A DNA stretch of 44,662 nucleotides from positions 1 to 44,662 of the IMG/VR virus record IMGVR_UViG_3300028299_000009. One strand, given 5' to 3'. Within the stretch, counting starts at the first letter, position 1. Each line of letters starts with the position of its first letter. The notes beneath the pieces were generated by a model. That model did not search any database. It saw only the letters and a program-made list of their open reading frames with translations, and was not told the origin of the DNA. Shown piece by piece: positions 1 to 7,316 of the stretch. The DNA comes from a virus. The translations under genes were made by a program, and so were the position numbers.

Positions 1-14
1 TCTCCTGTATTCTG
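1..14. repeat. Terminal overlap, left copy (circle junction)
   Basis: The 14 bases tctcctgtattctg are identical to the last 14 bases of the window (44649-44662). A minus-strand reading frame continues in phase and without a stop from this copy into the right end, which supports circular closure or circular permutation at about 44,648 bp. It is more likely an assembly overlap than a biological repeat, because it lies inside a gene. Confidence 0.85.
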
Positions 15-1604
15 GTAAAGCTCTGGAAAGACAGTGTTGAAATTAAGATTCATTCCGCTTACTGTTCTCAGATGGTTTAATCTAACAAAGCTTTCCTTTG
101 ATGTTATCCTTTCCCTGAAATCAACTGTTGTGCCTTTTATCACATCAACCTCTCCCCCTGCTGCAAAGACAGTAAACAGGTCTATTAATCCACCAGGATT
201 CAAGTCTGTCAGTATGTATTCGCTGAATGTTGTATTCCTCACAGTACAGGTATCATCAACATAAAAGACATAATGTATATCATTCTGTATAGTAACCGTG
301 TCTGATGTTATATTGCAGTAAGTTACCACTCCAAGCCCTTTTACAAGCCTTGTCACCATGTCTGGATAAGTTACATCAAGTCCTGAAAATGTTACATTTA
401 CATTTGAATCTTTATCAAGTGATTCAGCCCAGATAACTCCAGAGCCTGTAGTTCCATCAATAGTTAGACTTCTTATAAATCCGTCAACAGTCAAGTTCCC
501 TGTTATCTGTCCTCCTGTTAATTTTAAGAAAGTTGAATCTGTCTGTGTTTTTGTATAATAATCATTTATATCAAAATCACTTAGATTATAAAAGTTGAAA
601 TTGTCTATCTGAGTTTTAGTGTAATAATCAGTTATAACAAAGTCAGAGGCATTATAGTAATTATATCCTGCTAGTGTAAGGGATGTTACATAATCACTTA
701 TGCTAAAATTAGAACTGTTATAATAATTAAAGGATATTATCTTAGCACTTGTAAGATAATCTGCTATGCTGAAGTTAGAAGCATTATAATAATTAAAACC
801 TAAAATATCAGACTTGGTAAAGTAATCTGTAATTATAAAATCTGAACCATTGTAATATCCAAATGCTATAATTTCGGCAGTTGTTGAATAAGGAATTAAC
901 TTATTATCTACTGTAGCATTTAATTTTGTTTCATTTAAATAAATAGTTGTTCCACTTACATAAAGATAAATATCGCTTACAGCAGTTATGAACTTATTTG
1001 TGATATTATCCCAGTGTGAAACAATTAAGTTATTTAAATCAGAAGCAATGTTATATTTACCCCAATAATCAGATGAGTTTACATTAAGGTCTCCTTCTTG
1101 AGAATCTTCTATCCAATCATCATTTGTTATATTAGCAGCATCATGTAAATGAGAACTATCAATTATAACAATCTCATCATAAGTCCCTGAAACATCACCA
1201 CCAAAACTATCTGTCAATTCAATAAACAACCCTTGAAAATAAGATAAAACAATACTAAAAGCAGTTCCAACTAAACTAAGACCTGTACCATTTGTATAAG
1301 TAGTATCAGCATCTCTATTGTCTATTGTTGCGTTTAATTTTGTTTCATTTAGACTAAAATAATGGGTTCCATTTAAATTGATATAAATTCCTTCAGCATA
1401 GTATGTACTCTCTGCTATTAATTCAGGAAGTGTATAACAATTTGTTGCATTACAATAATATTCTGCTGTTATGTTAGTTGCATTTTTAATCTGATAAATT
1501 CCTCTTAAGTTAATATCTCCTTGAGGAGTAAAATCAACTGCACTTACAAAAACTAAACTAATCAAGAAAACTATTAAAATTAATCCTATTGTTTTTCCAT
1601 TCAT
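1..1604 (-). CDS. Tail-fibre-like secreted repeat protein, N-terminal half (continues across the circle junction)
   Basis: This is the first half of a gene that continues at 44648 and ends at 43013, giving 1,079 residues in all. The start at 1604 follows GAGGGTTGAAA, a good Shine-Dalgarno. The product opens with a signal-peptide-like stretch (about residues 1-22, charged N-end, then LILIVFLISLVFVSA). Residues about 230-400 hold five to six copies of a roughly 20-residue unit of the form YYNxSDFxIxDYxTxxxIxGF, many with N-x-S/T sites. DYxTKxxID-type repeats are typical of phage tail fibres. It follows the head-connector gene and is inferred to be a receptor-binding or surface fibre. The export signal is odd for a virion part assembled in the cytoplasm. 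Fibre identity is an inference from repeat style and position. Confidence 0.8.
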   Translation of the reverse strand, partial: MNGKTIGLILIVFLISLVFVSAVDFTPQGDINLRGIYQIKNATNITAEYYCNATNCYTLPELIAESTYYAEGIYINLNGTHYFSLNETKLNATIDNRDADTTYTNGTGLSLVGTAFSIVLSYFQGLFIELTDSFGGDVSGTYDEIVIIDSSHLHDAANITNDDWIEDSQEGDLNVNSSDYWGKYNIASDLNNLIVSHWDNITNKFITAVSDIYLYVSGTTIYLNETKLNATVDNKLIPYSTTAEIIAFGYYNGSDFIITDYFTKSDILGFNYYNASNFSIADYLTSAKIISFNYYNSSNFSISDYVTSLTLAGYNYYNASDFVITDYYTKTQIDNFNFYNLSDFDINDYYTKTQTDSTFLKLTGGQITGNLTVDGFIRSLTIDGTTGSGVIWAESLDKDSNVNVTFSGLDVTYPDMVTRLVKGLGVVTYCNITSDTVTIQNDIHYVFYVDDTCTVRNTTFSEYILTDLNPGGLIDLFTVFAAGGEVDVIKGTTVDFRERITSKESFVRLNHLRTVSGMNLNFNTVFPELYQNTG

Positions 1605-1636
1605 TTTCAACCCTCGAGTCTATTTTTTTAAATAAA

Positions 1637-2767
1637 TTAAGTGTTTCCCATTGGTGTTTCAATATAAGCAGAAACTATTTGATTAATCTCTACTTGGTCC
1701 ACATTCAACATTTCTGGCCTAAACTCATTTCTGCCTTTAAATATAGAACTGCCAACAGTATCATTCATTAACATTCTTTTTGATAATAATAAACATAACC
1801 TTGTAATTGCCACAGGGATTGAATCCCAACCATATAAATATCTTAACCTAAATCTATTTGCTACATCCGGTTTAGCAATCATAATGTTTACTACATAAAC
1901 ATCTTCTAATATTGTATTTTGGAAAATAAATATCTTGCTTTTTTCTTTATCAATAGCAACTTCTGAAGGAAATTTCAAAGCATTCCATGTTGGAGAGCTT
2001 CCTTCTGGAGTAGAAGATATTTCTACAACTGTTGTATGAACTTCATCTGCAGCAGTATGGGCAGCAGCATCACTATCATCAACTCCCCTTGTTATTCCAG
2101 TTAATGAATCTGTGGAAACTCCTGTATAAGTTATAATTTCATTTCCCACAATTATTGTTCCTGAACTAGGAAATTTAGAACCGTCTCCTGCAGTCAAAGC
2201 TATTGCTGTTCCGCCTGAAGCAACATCTGCACTTAATACTGAGCTTACATCAATAATAGGTCTCTTATCTGAGAAATAAACCCTATCATATTTTCCATGA
2301 CTTGACTGATATTCAATTCTTGATGGATAAGAGGGATTGGTAGCAGTTCCATCAGTAAATATTGTATTCAAAAAATTATCAACCTCTTTTTCTGCCCGTT
2401 CTATCACTTCATTAAAATATGAATCAGGGATATCTAAATCAATATAAGAATATTCCCCATAAATATTATTTGTACCTACTAATGTAACCCCTGCAGTTGT
2501 AAGTGTTATTTTTCCTTTATCTTTGTCTATTGTATAATGAGTTGTTTCTGTTAATGCGGTTGCAGCACTTTCTGTTATTCCTTTATACAAAGTGTAAGAA
2601 CCTGCAATTATATTTTTATGATCCAAATAAAATATAGTAGTACTGTTATCCCCAGTTCCAACAGTCTCTTTAACTGGTGAAGCAGCAATCTCCCAAGAAG
2701 GTATATCCTTTTTTGCGTTAAGGACTGCTACTAATTGCAGTGTTGTTGCATATTTTAAAGTTGCCAT
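1637..2767 (-). CDS. Head-tail connector (adaptor) protein with inserted beta domain
   Basis: The product has 376 residues. The stretch DIPDSYFNEVIERAEKEVD and the C-terminal helical part (about 310-376) resemble gp6-type adaptors, which form a ring under the portal. Between them (about 175-245) sits a beta module of the type FPSSGTIIVGNEIITYTG ... LTGITRG ... AAHTAADEV, widespread in virion proteins. The gene lies between small head genes and the fibre gene, two bases downstream of its neighbour at 2769, and ends 33 bases before the fibre start. The connector role follows from position and the helix pattern; the inserted domain makes it about twice the size of a simple adaptor. Confidence 0.6.
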   Translation of the reverse strand: MATLKYATTLQLVAVLNAKKDIPSWEIAASPVKETVGTGDNSTTIFYLDHKNIIAGSYTLYKGITESAATALTETTHYTIDKDKGKITLTTAGVTLVGTNNIYGEYSYIDLDIPDSYFNEVIERAEKEVDNFLNTIFTDGTATNPSYPSRIEYQSSHGKYDRVYFSDKRPIIDVSSVLSADVASGGTAIALTAGDGSKFPSSGTIIVGNEIITYTGVSTDSLTGITRGVDDSDAAAHTAADEVHTTVVEISSTPEGSSPTWNALKFPSEVAIDKEKSKIFIFQNTILEDVYVVNIMIAKPDVANRFRLRYLYGWDSIPVAITRLCLLLSKRMLMNDTVGSSIFKGRNEFRPEMLNVDQVEINQIVSAYIETPMGNT

Positions 2768-2768
2768 T

Positions 2769-3008
2769 TTATTTAAACCCTGTAAACCAAGCTATAAAAC
2801 CACCTATAAATCCACCAAGGAACCCAAATATTCCCCCTTTAACTTCTGTGGCTGTTAGTCTATTTTCTACTTTGCCTAACCTATTATCTTGTGTGATATT
2901 TAACATATCAAACTTATCTAATTTCTTTTTGATTTCCTCTATAGAAGCTTTCATATATCCTTGAAACTCAAAAGATGATACTTTCCATTTATCATTTTCT
3001 GTATCCAT
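2769..3008 (-). CDS. Small coiled-coil protein with C-terminal membrane segment (XhlA-like architecture)
   Basis: The product has 79 residues from the ATG at 3008, chosen because AAGGGATGAT precedes it at normal spacing; an ATG nine bases upstream overlaps that site. Residues about 15-55 form a charged helix with heptad character (SIEEIKKKLDKFDMLNI). The end is one glycine-rich hydrophobic segment, GGIFGFLGGFIGGFIAWF. A coiled coil followed by one membrane helix is the layout of the XhlA/haemolysin family that works with holins, but no sequence match can be shown. It sits inside the head-connector block, so a structural role is also possible. Confidence 0.5.
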   Translation of the reverse strand: MDTENDKWKVSSFEFQGYMKASIEEIKKKLDKFDMLNITQDNRLGKVENRLTATEVKGGIFGFLGGFIGGFIAWFTGFK

Positions 3009-3020
3009 TAAAATCATCCC

Positions 3021-3503
3021 TTAAGCAGCTACTACATCCCCATCTGGTTCTAAAGGTTTCCACCAGCATATAAATTTGATTACTCCTGCTGTAACATTCT
3101 CTAAATTTACTTCTCCAATAATGTCTGCACCATTAGCTACTATTTTCTCTGAGAAAACAGTTGCAGCTTCAACTCCTGCATCTGGTGTTAGATCATGCCA
3201 TATCTCTCCGGCATCTATTGCTGTTGCAGTAGTTACAGGAAGGATTGTTGCAGTCTGACCGCCTATTCCAATAGATACACTTGCAGTTCCAGTAGCACTT
3301 ACAAGGTCAGTTGTGCATACACCAATAACCTTAACAATCACATTTCCTGTTACAGTAAAAAGAGTAAAAGGATCTCCTGTTCCATCATGGTCTCCTATAC
3401 CATTTGATGTTCCACCTACAAAAGTAATTGTCTTAACTGCTGTTCTCCAAGCTCCATACTTTACATTAGAATAATTTAAATCATCTGAGTCTTCTTTAAC
3501 CAT
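3021..3503 (-). CDS. Small beta-rich structural protein (head module)
   Basis: The product has 160 residues rich in V, T, G and A, with alternating hydrophobic strands (ITFVGGTSNGIG, FTLFTVTGNVIVKVIGV, ASVSIGIGGQTATILPV) and no charged helix, signal or metal site. That pattern suits a beta-sandwich capsid decoration or head-stabilising protein. GAGG lies nine bases before the start. It belongs to the run of small head genes between capsid and connector. The exact role is not recognisable. Confidence 0.55.
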   Translation of the reverse strand: MVKEDSDDLNYSNVKYGAWRTAVKTITFVGGTSNGIGDHDGTGDPFTLFTVTGNVIVKVIGVCTTDLVSATGTASVSIGIGGQTATILPVTTATAIDAGEIWHDLTPDAGVEAATVFSEKIVANGADIIGEVNLENVTAGVIKFICWWKPLEPDGDVVAA

Positions 3504-3512
3504 TTTTTAGCC

Positions 3513-3788
3513 TCATTTATTCTTTTTCTTTATTGTCTTTTTTCTTCCTGGACTTTTCCGTTCCGGATCGTGAGAATAGTTTAATTTACCATCATCTTCC
3601 AAGTCTTTTTCAATATCTTTTAATCTCTCTTCCATTTTAGAAGATACTTCTTTTTTCTTAACAGGAAGATCCTCAACTAGATCAACAGGGGACTTATCAT
3701 ATTGTTTGGCCCATATCTCTGCTTTTTCTTTAGGTACTTCCTCTCCTTTTTTGAAGCCACCTATTTCTATATTTGCAATATATCGCAT
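3513..3788 (-). CDS. Small head-module protein with basic tail
   Basis: The product has 91 residues. The start at 3788 is preferred over the ATG at 3794 because GGAGG lies seven bases before the former and one base before the latter. Residues 1-40 (RYIANIEIGGFKKGEEVP, then KAEIWAKQYDKSPVD) resemble the short domain seen in many small phage genes just downstream of the capsid gene. The second half is acidic and then strongly lysine/arginine-rich (SPGRKKTIKKKNK), so it could touch DNA or the capsid lining. No catalytic motif is visible. Confidence 0.5.
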   Translation of the reverse strand: MRYIANIEIGGFKKGEEVPKEKAEIWAKQYDKSPVDLVEDLPVKKKEVSSKMEERLKDIEKDLEDDGKLNYSHDPERKSPGRKKTIKKKNK

Positions 3789-3813
3789 TTTCATTCCTCC
3801 AACTATTTATTTG

Positions 3814-3835
3814 CTAAAATAAAAAAATAAAAAAA
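3814..3835 (-). terminator. Oligo-T terminator after the second small-head-protein pair
   Basis: Read on the minus strand, the stop codon at 3836 is followed by two runs of seven T separated by one A. Archaeal RNA polymerases terminate at such oligo-T tracts without needing a hairpin. The same arrangement follows the genes ending at 4480 and 5137. Confidence 0.5.
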
Positions 3836-4093
3836 TTATTTATGACCATGCAAAGTCAAGCAAACTTTCTGATCCGAAAGTCCTTCGCAATGAAGTGTTA
3901 CTGTTCCACTACTTATTGCACAGGATATTGGATAAGTCAAGCTTCCTTGATCTTCATTGAAAGTTGCCTGTACAGCTACGACTGTACCAAACTTCTTGCT
4001 GATGTATGTTTCTCCATCAGTTACAGTTAGCAAGACAACTTCGCTTACAGGATCATTTACTTCAAGTCTTGTGGTTACGGTTGCTTCTGTCAT
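3836..4093 (-). CDS. Small head protein B, copy 2 (duplicated pair)
   Basis: The product has 85 residues. It is a clear paralogue of the product of 4480-4737: both share LEVNDP, SKKFG, VIAVQ/VVAVQ, DEDQ/NEDQ, LTYP, AISS and the ending KxCLTL(Y/H)G. Both are beta-rich without helices or signals, which fits a capsid decoration or minor capsid protein. It starts two bases after the partner gene at 4096, so the two are probably co-translated and may act as a pair. Function is inferred from position next to the capsid gene. Confidence 0.6.
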   Translation of the reverse strand: MTEATVTTRLEVNDPVSEVVLLTVTDGETYISKKFGTVVAVQATFNEDQGSLTYPISCAISSGTVTLHCEGLSDQKVCLTLHGHK

Positions 4094-4095
4094 TT

Positions 4096-4410
4096 TTATG
4101 CCTCATTCATTATCACAAATATGTGAACTGTTCCAGTTGTTGAGCCTGCACAAACAAGTGTATCTGTAGCATCTGTATAAGTTAATGTCTCTTGTGCCAT
4201 ATTTGAGCTTGAATTAATATCAATCCCATGACTCTCTACCAAACTATTTCCTGTTGTACCTATTGCTGTCTCGAGCAATATCCAATCATTCTGAAAAGCT
4301 TTTGATGCTTTCAAATAATATTGCACAAGTCTTATAGGTGTACCCGTCTTTTTTGTAGACGGTAAATATATTTTTTGTACCACACTAGGTGTGATTACAG
4401 TTGCAGTCAT
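4096..4410 (-). CDS. Small head protein A, copy 2 (duplicated pair)
   Basis: The product has 104 residues and is a paralogue of 4743-5057. The two share PSVVQKI, TGTPIRLVQYY, QNDW, GTTGNS, SSSNMAQETL and the ending MNEA. It is predicted to be mostly beta with no signal peptide. GGAGGAGGAAAC precedes the start, one of the strongest ribosome sites in the genome, so high expression is expected. Together with the gene at 3836 it forms a two-gene unit repeated directly downstream of the capsid gene. A decoration or head-fibre role is likely but not proven. Confidence 0.6.
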   Translation of the reverse strand: MTATVITPSVVQKIYLPSTKKTGTPIRLVQYYLKASKAFQNDWILLETAIGTTGNSLVESHGIDINSSSNMAQETLTYTDATDTLVCAGSTTGTVHIFVIMNEA

Positions 4411-4460
4411 GTTTCCTCCTCCGCCATATTATGACTTATTTTGTTTATTTTTACTCTTTG

Positions 4461-4479
4461 ATTTAAAAAAATAAAAAAA
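4461..4479 (-). terminator. Oligo-T terminator after the first small-head-protein pair
   Basis: On the minus strand the TAA at 4480 is followed by ATAA, seven T, A, and six to seven T. The spacer is nearly the same as those after 5137 and 3836, so the spacer was duplicated with the genes. Confidence 0.5.
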
Positions 4480-4737
4480 TTATTTAGCACCATACAAAGT
4501 CAAGCAAATCTTTTTGCTTGAAAGCCCTGTACAATGGACAGTCACTGTAGCTGAACTAATAGCAAGAGACAAAGGGTAAGTTAAAGTTGCTTGGTCTTCA
4601 TCAAAAGTCCCTTGTACAGCTATAACCTTTCCAAATTTCTTGCTAGTATAGGTATAATCATCACTTGCAGTTACTATCACTACTTCCTTTGTAGGATCAT
4701 TAACCTCAAGTTGTGTTGTTAAAGTAACTGCTGTCAT
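4480..4737 (-). CDS. Small head protein B, copy 1 (duplicated pair)
   Basis: The product has 85 residues, is beta-rich, and is paralogous to 3836-4093 (shared LEVNDP, SKKFG, VIAVQ, DEDQ, LTYP and CLTL near the end). It starts five bases after the stop of the 104-residue partner at 4743. The pair sits immediately downstream of the capsid gene, the usual place of decoration proteins. No domain could be named with confidence. Confidence 0.6.
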   Translation of the reverse strand: MTAVTLTTQLEVNDPTKEVVIVTASDDYTYTSKKFGKVIAVQGTFDEDQATLTYPLSLAISSATVTVHCTGLSSKKICLTLYGAK

Positions 4738-4742
4738 CTTGT

Positions 4743-5057
4743 TTATGCCTCATTCATCCATATAAATAGATGTACTGTTCCAACTGTAGCTGCACTCATT
4801 ACTAACCTATCTGTGCTATCAGTATAAGCTAATGTTTCCTGTGCCATATTAGAACTTGAATCAATAATCAATCCAACTGCTCCAACTATGCTATTTCCAG
4901 TTGTACCTACTGCTGTCTCAACCAAAACCCAATCATTCTGAGTTACTTTGGTTAATTTTATGTAATATTGCACCAATCTTATTGGTGTCCCCGTCACCTT
5001 TGTAGACGGAATACTTATTTTTTGTACCACACTAGGTGTGATTCCTGCTGCTGTCAT
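4743..5057 (-). CDS. Small head protein A, copy 1 (duplicated pair)
   Basis: The product has 104 residues and is paralogous to 4096-4410. GGAGGAGGAT sits six bases before the ATG, predicting strong translation. The sequence alternates short hydrophobic strands with T/S/G turns and ends MNEA like its copy. It is the first gene after the protease-capsid fusion, separated from it by a double oligo-T tract. A capsid-surface protein is the best guess; a role as tail protein is less likely this early in the order. Confidence 0.6.
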   Translation of the reverse strand: MTAAGITPSVVQKISIPSTKVTGTPIRLVQYYIKLTKVTQNDWVLVETAVGTTGNSIVGAVGLIIDSSSNMAQETLAYTDSTDRLVMSAATVGTVHLFIWMNEA

Positions 5058-5110
5058 TTTTTATCCTCCTCCACCATTAAAAATGATTTATTTTGTTTAT
5101 TTTATTGAAC

Positions 5111-5136
5111 TAAAAAAAAATTAAAAAAAAAATTAT
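5111..5136 (-). terminator. Oligo-T terminator after the capsid gene
   Basis: On the minus strand the capsid stop codon at 5137 is followed by runs of ten and nine T separated by AA. This is the longest oligo-T signal in the late block and would let part of the transcripts end after the capsid gene. Confidence 0.55.
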
Positions 5137-7311
5137 TTAGCTTGTTGCACACCCATAAATTTGTACCATCCTTCTTGGTGCCCTGTTATATGTTGCAAGG
5201 TACATTTTAATGAATGCTTCCTCTGCATCTGCACTCTTTCCAAGTTTCTCTATTGTTGGGGGTACCCAAATTGCTACTCTATGAGTCTCCAAATCAACTA
5301 ACCACCAATCATCTGTGTTACAATCCTTGTCCTCAAAGACAGGAATTCCATCAACAAATAGATCTGTACTAAATCCAAATTTAGTATCTGTTGGTTGCAA
5401 TAGTCTCCTTGAATCATCAAATTTTCCTCTAAGCATATTTCCTTGCGTAGGATTAGTGAACCATACAAGTTTAGCTTTCTTTGCACCTTCATTAAGACCT
5501 TGTTTTGATGCTGCCCTTAAATTAGTCATTGAAATTATTGTTGAAGCCTGGTTAATGTATGTATCCCCTGCGGCAGCTGGACTTAATTTATTAGTTGTGC
5601 TTCTTGTTAAACTATACAATGTTGTATTAGTTGCACTATTAGTAATGTGTTCAAATCCAATAACTGCTGATTCTGTTTCTTCACCAACATCTGCATAAAG
5701 TGCAGTATTCAACACAGCTAACATATCCATTGTAGCATCAAGAACTTCCTGAGCAAAAACATCTCCAATAGGTCCTCCTCTTGCTGCAGCAATCATATCT
5801 CCATCCACTGAAACACCAACTTGTAGTTTCTTAAATTTAGTCTGGAACTTTAATCTAGTTACATTTCCTGTTGTTACTGCATTCCCAATATAAAATCCTG
5901 CAGAGGTATTTGCAGCAGTCTTTAATGTAAACTGAACTTGATTATTCCCTTTTCCTGAATAATCATCTTTCTCAAGGACATTCCATGTTAATGTTGCTTG
6001 GTTCAATGCATTATAGATTACTGGATCATACACATCCTGAAGCTCTGCTGAACTTTGTAAGTAATCTGTATCTGTATTTTGATTAGTTGTTATTCCCAAT
6101 CCCTTGTACTCTAAATTCTGTCCATTTGTTGAGAAATTCTTAAACTCTCTTGACTCTGCTCTGCTAGTATCTTTGTCTAACAATCCATACTTTGAAGCAA
6201 GTCTCCCTGCTCTTTTAAATTGTTCTTTGATTTCTATAGATTTTCCTTCAAGTATCTCTTTAAATTCCTTTACTTCAAGTGGTACATCTTTCCCTTCAAG
6301 TTTTTCTGCTTTTTCTCTTAGCACTTTTTCTTTGACTTCCATTTCTTCCAACTTCTTCTGTAGTTCCTCTACTGTTTTTTTCTCTTTTTCTTCCAATATC
6401 ATTTTTTCTTTCTCCTTTAACTCTTTTTTCTCCTTTGCCTCAGCATCAGACTTTGCCTTTGCCTCAGCATCAGCTTTCTCTTCTGCTTTTTTCTTTGCAG
6501 CTTCTTCCTCTGCTTTCTTTTTTTCTTCTTCTTCTGCCATTTTAGTCTCCTCCGACTTATTATCAACTATTTTATTTTGAGCATTAACTTCTTTATTTTC
6601 TTTTGGCATAACTTCTTTAAACTCTTTGTACCCATACCCAGTTGCAACTGCTTTTTTATTTACAGGATCAGATGCAGCAGTATAACCATAAAGTTTAGTA
6701 TCTGGACCGATAACTCTAACTAATTTATCTCCAACCCACTCAAAATCAGTTGTTGAAAACCCTTGTGTATCATAAGTAATTGAAAATGAATTTAGATCAC
6801 CATTATTGAATTGTTCTAAGATTATTTTGCTATCATCTGTTGAATTAAGTTTAGTATCAACAAACAATCCAAATTCTCCATCAATTAGTTCTACAATTCT
6901 TGCAGGATAATTAATAACATCTGCTTCTCCATACACTATCCCAGACTTTCCTTCGCTATGATGAACTCCCATAACTCTTGATTCTTTATTACTATTAATT
7001 TGAGATGCAAAACTTTCTAATGTTTCTTTAGATATAACATCAGGAATTTCAATGTCTTCCATTTCATCTAATGAATCAATATGAGACGTTGCAATTAATC
7101 CTTCCAAATGTATTTCCCCTTCTATTTCTTTAATTTCAAATCCATGAACAATACACACCTTCTCTTTTTTCTCTTTGCCTTTTGGATAAGGTTTAGTATC
7201 ATCTAAACCCTTCTTATTCAACCAAGCATAATACAAATCTTCCCCTTTCTTTGCTCCATATTGCTTAGTAAATCTTGCATAAATTTTTTTAAAATCTGGA
7301 TGTTTTGGCAT
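5137..7311 (-). CDS. Prohead protease - scaffold - major capsid protein fusion (HK97 type)
   Basis: The product has 724 residues in three parts. Residues about 50-200 match an S78-like prohead protease: a candidate catalytic His in MGVHHSEGKSG (117/118) and a candidate Ser in LNSFSITYD (about 177), equivalent to the FSIGF-type motif of the family. Residues about 255-380 are a highly charged coiled coil rich in KAEEEA repeats, as expected for a scaffold or delta domain. Residues about 390-724 resemble an HK97-fold capsid protein. In most phages these are two or three genes; fusions are known but uncommon. The protease should cut away the scaffold during maturation. An internal start at 6540 with a strong ribosome site could make scaffold-capsid alone. 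Confidence 0.85.
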   Translation of the reverse strand: MPKHPDFKKIYARFTKQYGAKKGEDLYYAWLNKKGLDDTKPYPKGKEKKEKVCIVHGFEIKEIEGEIHLEGLIATSHIDSLDEMEDIEIPDVISKETLESFASQINSNKESRVMGVHHSEGKSGIVYGEADVINYPARIVELIDGEFGLFVDTKLNSTDDSKIILEQFNNGDLNSFSITYDTQGFSTTDFEWVGDKLVRVIGPDTKLYGYTAASDPVNKKAVATGYGYKEFKEVMPKENKEVNAQNKIVDNKSEETKMAEEEEKKKAEEEAAKKKAEEKADAEAKAKSDAEAKEKKELKEKEKMILEEKEKKTVEELQKKLEEMEVKEKVLREKAEKLEGKDVPLEVKEFKEILEGKSIEIKEQFKRAGRLASKYGLLDKDTSRAESREFKNFSTNGQNLEYKGLGITTNQNTDTDYLQSSAELQDVYDPVIYNALNQATLTWNVLEKDDYSGKGNNQVQFTLKTAANTSAGFYIGNAVTTGNVTRLKFQTKFKKLQVGVSVDGDMIAAARGGPIGDVFAQEVLDATMDMLAVLNTALYADVGEETESAVIGFEHITNSATNTTLYSLTRSTTNKLSPAAAGDTYINQASTIISMTNLRAASKQGLNEGAKKAKLVWFTNPTQGNMLRGKFDDSRRLLQPTDTKFGFSTDLFVDGIPVFEDKDCNTDDWWLVDLETHRVAIWVPPTIEKLGKSADAEEAFIKMYLATYNRAPRRMVQIYGCATS
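6538..6553 (-). promoter_or_regulatory. Internal ribosome binding site and in-frame start inside the protease-capsid gene
   Basis: On the minus strand GGAGGAG (6553-6547) lies six bases before an ATG at 6540. That ATG is codon 258 of the fusion gene, in frame, at the border between protease and scaffold. Translation from it gives a 467-residue scaffold-capsid protein without protease. The site is as strong as those before known gene starts here, such as 5057 and 4410. Confidence 0.65.
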
Positions 7312-7316
7312 TTTAA

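Noticed and set aside
1-14. Attachment site or long terminal repeat
   Set aside because: The repeat is inside an open gene and only 14 bases long; no integrase or recombinase gene was found, so assembly overlap is simpler.
6104-6580. Plus-strand 158-codon frame opposite the scaffold region
   Set aside because: Serine/phenylalanine-rich shadow of the KAEEEA-type coiled coil on the minus strand.
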